Under the pieces are notes generated by a model. That model was not told where the DNA came from, did no database searches, and was given only the letters and a program-made list of their open reading frames with translations. A stretch of DNA of 12,565 nt, from assembly GCA_002316835.1 (NCBI GenBank), contig DCEG01000067.1:1-12565 (forward strand), read 5' to 3'. A program made the translations under genes and the position numbers. Within the stretch, counting starts at the first letter, position 1, and each line of letters opens with the position of its first letter. Source of the stretch: Bacteroidales bacterium UBA1035 (lineage in GTDB: Bacteria; Bacteroidota; Bacteroidia; Bacteroidales; Dysgonomonadaceae). Shown piece after piece: positions 8,648 through 12,565 of the stretch.

Positions 8648-8962
8648 TTAAGCCTTAAAAAACTGCTCGATAACCTCTCTAATTTCCTTTACAAGCGATT
8701 GCGTTTCGGCGTACAATTTGCTGTCTCTACTTTTCATAAAATTACCGATATAGGTAAATCGGTTGGCATATTGGTAGAGTAGTTTAATCCCGATTTGCTG
8801 CATTTTCGAGAACTGCGGAGCTGCCACAACTTTTCCTTTCAGGAGCATTTCGCGGGTAAATTCCGAGAGGGATTTCCCTGCCGATTTCGCCTTTTCGGCG
8901 ATGCGTTTTTTATCGGCTTGCGTGCAGCGGATTTTCAATTCGCTGTCTTTATTGTTTGTCAT
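8648..8962 (-). CDS. mobC: RHH relaxosome accessory protein (MobC-family)
   Basis: This small DNA-binding protein should bind oriT and load the relaxase. The 104-residue protein opens MTNNKDSELKIRCTQADKKR, a typical beta strand, followed by helices (RIAEKAKSAGKSLSEFTREM) of a ribbon-helix-helix domain. The remaining half (about 50-104) is helical, with the FTYIGNFMKS stretch usual in the PF05713 relaxosome family. I chose the ATG at 8962 because the longer open frame up to 9220 runs through low-complexity, non-homologous sequence and through both oriT-like hairpins, and overlaps the primase. The gene lies 11 bp before the relaxase. In Bacteroides elements the equivalent protein is often called MobA, so the symbol varies between elements. 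Confidence 0.85.
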   Translation of the reverse strand: MTNNKDSELKIRCTQADKKRIAEKAKSAGKSLSEFTREMLLKGKVVAAPQFSKMQQIGIKLLYQYANRFTYIGNFMKSRDSKLYAETQSLVKEIREVIEQFFKA

Positions 8963-9159
8963 ATAGTTGAAATTTAGGTTGAAAAACCGTGTTTTTCGGC
9001 TGACGAGAACGCAGTGATTGCAGCCAAATCCTCCCCGCCCGAAGCGGGGACAAGATTCAGTTTGTGGGAACAAACTGACGTCTTGCACGCTAATTCGAAA
9101 AGTTTGCCGGGCATCGGAAATTCTGCTTGCTCGGTGTGCTTGTCGTTCTCCTTTATTTT
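8963..9159. other. Candidate origin of transfer (oriT) with two adjacent hairpins
   Basis: This 197-bp gap between the primase and the mobilization genes is too structured to be a plain leader. Hairpin 1 (9032-9050) has a perfect 7-bp GC-rich stem, TCCCCGC / GCGGGGA, with a 5-base loop. Hairpin 2 (9051-9085) has an inner 9-bp stem (9057-9065 with 9070-9078, loop GGGA) and an outer 5-bp stem CAAGA / TCTTG. Neither is followed by a T-run on either strand, so they are not ordinary terminators. The position directly before mobC and the relaxase is where mobilizable elements keep oriT. The nick site itself cannot be placed. Confidence 0.6.
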
Positions 9160-10050
9160 TTAAAATTTTAGTCGTTTTGGTTTCTGTTTTGTTTGCGGGA
9201 TTTCCATCTTTTTCCCACACAAATAATCGTTCACGTCTTTGAATCCTGCGTATCTTTTTGAAATATCCGCGACGGGTAAATTCAGTTTTTGCAGTTTTTT
9301 CAACGCCTGTTTTTCGGCTTCGTCGTTATCCAAAAAAGCGTTGATTTTTTCGTGTTTCGAGAGAAACGGAACGGCTTTTTCAAGGTTGGTAATTGAGTTC
9401 AACACGACGGCTGAAACATCGGCTTGCCGTGCCTGCATGGTGAGCAAAGAGAGATAGTCCATAAATCCTTCGAAAAGATGAACGATAGGCGTTTTCTTAT
9501 CGAAAGTGGTGATTTCTTTGGGCGGAAGGCAACCTTTGAAATAAGGATTTAAGGTTTCGAATCCACCCATATCGTTGGGGAAAGCGATACCGAAATAGGA
9601 TTTTCCTTTCAACGTGTAATGTACTTCTTTGCAATATTGCCGTGCCAATTCGACAGCGATTTTTCGCTTTGTAAGTAGTTGGATAAGTGCCGGATGGGTA
9701 AGCGGTTTTATCTCGATGTTCGATATTTCATCTGAAATCTCTTGCCGTCGAAAAGGAAAAGACGATTGATGTGTTTGGGGATTGGGGACGGCTTGTTCAA
9801 TGGCTCGCAACACTTCCGAAACGCTGTCGGTTTGGTGCAGTTTCATCGCCAAATCAATAATACTGCCCTTGTCGCCACTTCCGAAATCGTGCCATTGGTT
9901 GATGCCGAGGTTTACTTTGAACGACGGCTCTTTTTCGTCTCTGAACGGCGATTTGTACCAAAGGTTGTTTCCGTTTTGCTTCGTCGGATATATTCCGATA
10001 CGTCCGAGATATTCTTCAATTTTGATTTGTTTGGCTTGTTCCGAATTCAT
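9160..10050 (-). CDS. DNA primase, CHC2-like N-terminus plus Toprim domain
   Basis: This protein makes primers for element replication or for second-strand synthesis after transfer. Its 296 residues are much shorter than a chromosomal DnaG. Residues 25-70 follow the CHC2 zinc-finger outline (YKSPFRDEKEPSF, then WHDFGSGDKGSIIDLA), but the Cys/His zinc ligands are replaced by Ser, Arg and Phe, so the fold is kept without metal. The Toprim domain follows at about 188-280, with the catalytic Glu194 in LFEGFMDYL and the acidic DND at 241-243. No helicase-binding C-terminal domain is present. The gene lies downstream of the helicase gene across an origin-like region and has a strong hairpin in its leader (10083-10116). 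Its place before mobC is usual for Bacteroides mobilizable elements. Confidence 0.88.
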   Translation of the reverse strand: MNSEQAKQIKIEEYLGRIGIYPTKQNGNNLWYKSPFRDEKEPSFKVNLGINQWHDFGSGDKGSIIDLAMKLHQTDSVSEVLRAIEQAVPNPQTHQSSFPFRRQEISDEISNIEIKPLTHPALIQLLTKRKIAVELARQYCKEVHYTLKGKSYFGIAFPNDMGGFETLNPYFKGCLPPKEITTFDKKTPIVHLFEGFMDYLSLLTMQARQADVSAVVLNSITNLEKAVPFLSKHEKINAFLDNDEAEKQALKKLQKLNLPVADISKRYAGFKDVNDYLCGKKMEIPQTKQKPKRLKF

Positions 10051-10382
10051 TTTTTTAAGGTTTTTGTTGGTTGATATTTTTTCTTTTCGTCAGCAAAACG
10101 TTTTTTTGCCGAAAAGCTTTGTAGTAAACGGTTTGATTAAAATTTGCCCCCAAACCGAAAATAAGTGATGAATTTGATGAATTGAAGAAAACGGGGATAA
10201 TACTCTGATTATCAACATTAGTTTTACTCATCAACCGCTCATCATTTTATCACCCGGGTATATCCCGATGAAAGAGAAACAATCGCTTTTTTCTTTCATC
10301 GTCCTTTTGTTTGATGAGTATTTGATGAAGGTTTGATGAGTACATATATTCTTTATTATTAAATAGATAAATAGCAAATTCA
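10051..10382. other. Candidate replication origin: hairpins, TGATGA repeats and AT-rich stretch
   Basis: No gene lies in this 332-bp gap between helicase and primase. It contains three hairpins. The one at 10083-10116 has stems CTTTTCG / CGAAAAG and GCAAAA / TTTTGC. The one at 10129-10157 has CGGTTTG / CAAACCG. The one at 10266-10301 has a perfect 10-bp stem CGATGAAAGA / TCTTTCATCG, extended by a G-T pair and three A-T pairs. Nine copies of TGATGA or TCATCA lie between 10166 and 10393. A very AT-rich stretch spans about 10340-10380. Smaller palindromes are ACCCGGGT at 10252-10259 and GATAAT...ATTATC at 10196-10213. Iteron-like repeats, an easily melted stretch and flanking primase and helicase genes fit an origin. 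No Rep protein is visible. Confidence 0.55.
10310..10342 (+). repeat. Three tandem 11-bp iteron-like repeats
   Basis: TTTGATGAGTA (10310), TTTGATGAAGG (10321) and TTTGATGAGTA (10332) follow one another with an exact 11-bp period, one DNA helical turn. Complementary copies with the same period occur at 10228 and 10239. Unevenly spaced copies occur at 10166, 10175, 10380 and 10388, the last two overlapping the end of the helicase gene. The repeats sit directly beside the AT-rich stretch at 10340-10380. They look like binding sites for a replication or partition protein. Confidence 0.65.
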
Positions 10383-11591
10383 TCAATTCATCAAAAAATA
10401 AGTGTTCAAAAACTCCCGCGACACGGTATAAAACCTTCCGGTCTTTTTGGTTTCGCAAAATGAAATATTTCGAGAAAGGTCGCCCACCGGATTGTAAGTG
10501 GTGTACGTGAGCGTGTTCGGACTGGGAGATAATTCCCAATGGTTTTTCACGATTTTCCGCAAACGGGAAATATCGGTATCGATACCTTGAAACATCAACA
10601 ACGACCGCAAATCTGTCAGGCAGAAACTTACGCTCTCAACTTGCTGAACATCCATTATTTCCAAAAACAGCTCTTTCATCTCCACTTCCAAAGAATTGCG
10701 ATTGTAGTCGATGATGCGTTGCAGGGCATCGGTGTGTAAAAGCGAATGCTCAAACCACATTCGCGATTTCTTTTCGGTAGAAAGTTTCCGATTGGAAAGG
10801 AAGTACAGAAATGCCGGAATTTCTTCTCGTAATTTGTGCCTGATTTCCGTGTCGGTTTTGTCCAAAACAGGTAGTTTTCGTACCCAATAACGCGTTTCGC
10901 CGGGTTGAATCATGATAGGATTGAGCTCATTATTGGAGCAAAGCAAGAATTTACCGAAAAATACAGTTTCCACACGGTCTTTTCCTTTGGCTTCGCTCTT
11001 GAATTGAAAGGCGGTGCTCAGGTTTTTTAATCGTTCGCTGTCTTGCTGTTTGTCAAATAACACTTCTTCGATGCCGATAAGCAATTTGTTTGCCCAGTCG
11101 GAATTGAACTGGCTCCGGAAATCTTCGTTGGTGTTGAAGGTCATATTTTTTCCAAAAATATCTTTCAGCAGATTCAGAAAAGTAGATTTTCCGGTGTTTC
11201 GTTCTTTGGATAAAAGCAGGATGATAGGAAGTTTTTCAACCGGATGTAAGTACAGTAGCTGAATGTAGTCTAATCCCATTTCGTACTGTTTGCCTAAAAC
11301 GTGTCGAATGACAGACAGAACGGTTTGGCATTCGCCCGGTTTAGGCGAGTGCTCAAACGGTTCGTACAGGTTGAAACAGTTGCCCACTCTCTCCCGGTAT
11401 CGGGTGTGAGAGGGCACGATACAGAAATCGTCGTATTTGGGAATCTGGCTGATGAAATCCTTTCCGTGGTCTTGCCGGATGGTTTCGATGCTCCACGCCA
11501 CACGTATTTTTGCCGTTTCGCCCGAAAGGATGGGTTTTTCCACTATCTTATAATAGGTAGTCCCCACTCGGATGTATGAATTGGTTTTCAT
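10383..11591 (-). CDS. Primase-helicase family protein (SF3-type AAA+ helicase, DUF5906/VirE-like)
   Basis: This is a probable helicase that opens element DNA for the primase encoded downstream. With the ATG at 11591 the protein has 402 residues. I prefer this start because it lies 4 bp after the stop of the upstream HTH gene; the longer frame from 11618 would overlap that gene. Residues 1-100 have no clear domain. The ATPase domain shows Walker A in SKERNTGKST (128-137), acidic Walker B IGIEEV (172-177), the sensor LLCSNN (216-221) and a likely arginine finger in TRYWVRKLP (about 233-241). The C-terminal 130 residues are probably a winged-helix DNA-binding part. The last codons overlap two TCATCA repeats of the origin-like region. 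A polymerase/primase domain is absent, so primer synthesis is left to the separate Toprim protein. Confidence 0.82.
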   Translation of the reverse strand: MKTNSYIRVGTTYYKIVEKPILSGETAKIRVAWSIETIRQDHGKDFISQIPKYDDFCIVPSHTRYRERVGNCFNLYEPFEHSPKPGECQTVLSVIRHVLGKQYEMGLDYIQLLYLHPVEKLPIILLLSKERNTGKSTFLNLLKDIFGKNMTFNTNEDFRSQFNSDWANKLLIGIEEVLFDKQQDSERLKNLSTAFQFKSEAKGKDRVETVFFGKFLLCSNNELNPIMIQPGETRYWVRKLPVLDKTDTEIRHKLREEIPAFLYFLSNRKLSTEKKSRMWFEHSLLHTDALQRIIDYNRNSLEVEMKELFLEIMDVQQVESVSFCLTDLRSLLMFQGIDTDISRLRKIVKNHWELSPSPNTLTYTTYNPVGDLSRNISFCETKKTGRFYTVSREFLNTYFLMN

Positions 11592-11595
11592 AATC

Positions 11596-11940
11596 TTAAC
11601 GCATTTTCCGACGTGCACTTTGTGCTACAGTGCGAATGGTTTCTGTGGCGTCGTGTTTGGGTTTGGCTTGACTTTCAGCCCATTCCAGTATCTCTTTTCG
11701 AGAAAAAACGAGCTTGTTGTTATATATTTTGTGGGGAATTTTTCCTTCGGAAGTGAGTTTGTACATTTTTCCTTTGGAAGTCGGATAGCCGTTTTCGGTC
11801 AAAACCTGCAAGGCAGTTTCAAGATTTACGGTGTCAAATTCAGGCTTTTGTTCTTCGCACTGACTGGTCAGTCCAACGACGGCTTCTTTCACGATAAGGC
11901 GAAGTTCATCGGGAGTAGTTACGATAATTTTATTCATCAT
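11596..11940 (-). CDS. Helix-turn-helix protein, excisionase-like
   Basis: This small DNA-binding protein has 114 residues. The N-terminal half (1-38) is a helical, acidic region. Residues about 40-92 form a MerR/excisionase-type winged HTH (HTH_17 style), containing ALQVLTENGYPTSKGKMYKL and ending in the usual IYNNKLVFSRKEILEWAES. The C-terminus is basic (ARRKMR). Two ATG codons, at 11940 and 11937, start the frame. It lies 4 bp before the helicase gene and heads that operon, behind a repeat-rich control region. In Bacteroides mobilizable elements such proteins sit between the integrase and the helicase/primase genes and act in excision or in transcription control. No integrase is in the window, so which of the two roles it has is open. 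Confidence 0.78.
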   Translation of the reverse strand: MMNKIIVTTPDELRLIVKEAVVGLTSQCEEQKPEFDTVNLETALQVLTENGYPTSKGKMYKLTSEGKIPHKIYNNKLVFSRKEILEWAESQAKPKHDATETIRTVAQSARRKMR

Positions 11941-11979
11941 TAGTTGGTTTTAATTTGTGAAACATTCAATTTGATGCCA

Positions 11980-12011
11980 CAAAGTAAAATCATAAATAAC
12001 TGAATATCAAA
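11980..12011 (-). promoter_or_regulatory. Candidate Bacteroides-type promoter of the HTH-helicase operon
   Basis: On the minus strand a TTTG (12011-12008) is followed after 20 bases by TTACTTTG (11987-11980), one mismatch from TAnnTTTG. That spacing suits the -33/-7 pair. Transcription would begin near 11973, leaving a leader of about 30 bases before the HTH gene. The phased repeats at 12022-12089 lie just upstream of the -33 box. Confidence 0.45.
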
Positions 12012-12021
12012 TCGTATAAAT

Positions 12022-12089
12022 GGTTTACACAAATCCTCTTAAAGGAATTACAGGGAATTATAAGGAAGTTTGAGGAATAAGTGTAAACC
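12022..12089. repeat. Inverted repeat enclosing four phased 10-bp repeats
   Basis: The outer arms GGTTTACAC (12022-12030) and GTGTAAACC (12081-12089) are perfectly complementary. Inner arms TCCTC (12034-12038) and GAGGA (12072-12076) extend them. Between 12041 and 12080 four 10-bp units follow one another: AAAGGAATTA, CAGGGAATTA, TAAGGAAGTT and TGAGGAATAA. A protein binding every turn on one face of the DNA, such as an excisionase or repressor, would fit. Confidence 0.65.
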
Positions 12090-12130
12090 GATAAAAACTA
12101 AAACCACTTTACGCTTTAACACTTTTGAAC

Positions 12131-12160
12131 GCCAATCACAGCCAATCGACGCCAAACGTA
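12131..12160 (+). repeat. Three-unit 10-bp tandem repeat GCCAA
   Basis: GCCAATCACA, GCCAATCGAC and GCCAAACGTA follow with an exact 10-bp period. The unit differs from the repeats at 12041-12080, so a second protein or a second binding mode is likely. The array is framed by the CTTTACG / CGTAAAG pair. Confidence 0.5.
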
Positions 12161-12216
12161 AAGCAATAAAGTTTTTCGTTAATAATTCAAAAAACATGGT
12201 GGGATACAAGCCAAAA

Positions 12217-12565
12217 TTAATTGATAAAATACTGTATAAAAGGGTATAACGAGCTTAATTTTTCCAAGCTGTTCAAAACCGATATTGCCGTGAAAGTTCT
12301 GATTTCGAAATCACGATGAAAGCCAATTGTGGCTCTTTCTATAATTTCTGCTTCAATCCATCGGTCTAATGTAGGGCGGGAAATACCTAAAAGTGCGCTC
12401 ATTTCTTGTTTGGTTAGCTCTGTAAATTTGTTGGTACCCTGTTTTTCAATGTGTTTTTTCAAATTTTTGATGGCAGTCTCTATATTTTCGGACTTGGCGG
12501 TATATTTGGGCTTGCGTTGTTTTATACCGACAATGGCATTTTCAATATCAAAATCTTCAAACTCG
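12217..12565 (-). CDS. HTH DNA-binding protein, N-terminus outside window
   Basis: 115 residues are visible and the frame is open to the right edge. No ATG or GTG occurs before the HTH; the only early start is a TTG at 12462, so the true start is probably beyond the edge. The visible N-terminal part is charged (EFEDFDIENA, then KQRKPKYTAKSENIE). A helix-turn-helix follows in LTKQEMSALLGISRPTLDRW, resembling MerR/excisionase-type readers, and the C-terminus is a short hydrophobic helix ending FIQYFIN. It lies on the same strand as, and upstream of, the other HTH gene. It may be a regulator or a directionality factor of the element, possibly binding the repeats just downstream of it. Confidence 0.7.
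   Translation of the reverse strand, partial: EFEDFDIENAIVGIKQRKPKYTAKSENIETAIKNLKKHIEKQGTNKFTELTKQEMSALLGISRPTLDRWIEAEIIERATIGFHRDFEIRTFTAISVLNSLEKLSSLYPFIQYFIN

Larger units (their letters stand above)
11941..12216. other. Control region between two HTH genes
   Basis: This 276-bp gap contains a candidate promoter (11980-12011), an inverted repeat enclosing four 10-bp repeats (12022-12089), a three-unit 10-bp repeat (12131-12160) and a 7-bp inverted pair CTTTACG / CGTAAAG (12107-12113 with 12157-12163). An AT-rich potential hairpin at 12171-12195 might end the upstream transcript but is weak. No ORF of note is present. Confidence 0.6.

Noticed and set aside
8963..9220. Longer N-terminal extension of the RHH mobilization gene up to an ATG at 9220
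   Set aside because: It overlaps the primase, runs through two strong hairpins and has no family-like sequence. The RHH domain begins naturally at the ATG at 8962.
10266..10301. Rho-independent terminator after the helicase gene
   Set aside because: The stem is strong but is not followed by a T-run in the direction of transcription. It is kept as a structural part of the origin-like region.
10231..10539. Minus-strand ORF of 102 codons over the origin-like region
   Set aside because: It is out of frame with the helicase end, has low-complexity translation and runs through the repeats and a hairpin. It is probably a shadow frame.
11592..11618. Nine-residue longer start for the helicase gene
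   Set aside because: It overlaps the end of the HTH gene and adds nothing to the domain. The ATG at 11591 lies 4 bp after that stop.
1..12565. CRISPR array, tRNA or rRNA genes, complete insertion sequence
   Set aside because: No regularly spaced repeat-spacer array, no tRNA-like cloverleaf and no transposase ORF were seen. The direct repeats present have 8-11 bp periods without spacers.

Overview
The window looks like a mobilizable element, or the mobilizable part of a genomic island or plasmid, from a member of the Bacteroidota, probably Bacteroidales. This rests on protein style (a CHC2-like primase without zinc ligands, an SF3/DUF5906-type primase-helicase, a Bacteroides-type relaxase with an RHH partner), on weak Shine-Dalgarno signals throughout, and on Bacteroides-style promoter elements (TTTG at -33, TAnnTTTG at -7). 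All credible genes are on the minus strand, so transcription runs from the right edge to the left edge.

Right part (12565 to 8963) is the maintenance and transfer-preparation module. It starts with a partial HTH protein (12217 to beyond the edge) and a 276-bp control region with two sets of helically phased 10-bp repeats. Next come a small excisionase-like HTH protein (11596-11940), a SF3-type helicase (10383-11591), a 332-bp origin-like region rich in TGATGA repeats and hairpins, and a Toprim primase (9160-10050). A 197-bp non-coding stretch with two strong adjacent hairpins (8963-9159) follows and is a good oriT candidate.

Middle part (8962 to 7659) is the mobilization pair: an RHH relaxosome protein and a relaxase with the HxDx4HxH metal motif. 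No coupling protein, type IV secretion genes or integrase are visible, so transfer would need a helper element or genes outside the window.

Left part (7658 to 1) is a type I restriction-modification operon, most like the EcoEI (type IB) group, in the order hsdR - unknown membrane protein - hsdM - hsdS, with hsdS cut off by the left edge. A control region with five copies of YGATAAT, one pair forming a palindrome, sits directly upstream of hsdR. The most unusual gene is the 772-residue protein between hsdR and hsdM (2434-4752). It has three N-terminal membrane segments, a roughly 650-residue soluble part that I do not recognise, and much lower GC than its neighbours, yet it is packed tightly into the operon (21 and 8 bp gaps).

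Working model (inference): a mobilizable element with its own origin and primase/helicase carries a restriction system as cargo, and that system has acquired a membrane-anchored accessory protein that may act as a second defence layer or as a regulator of the restriction complex.
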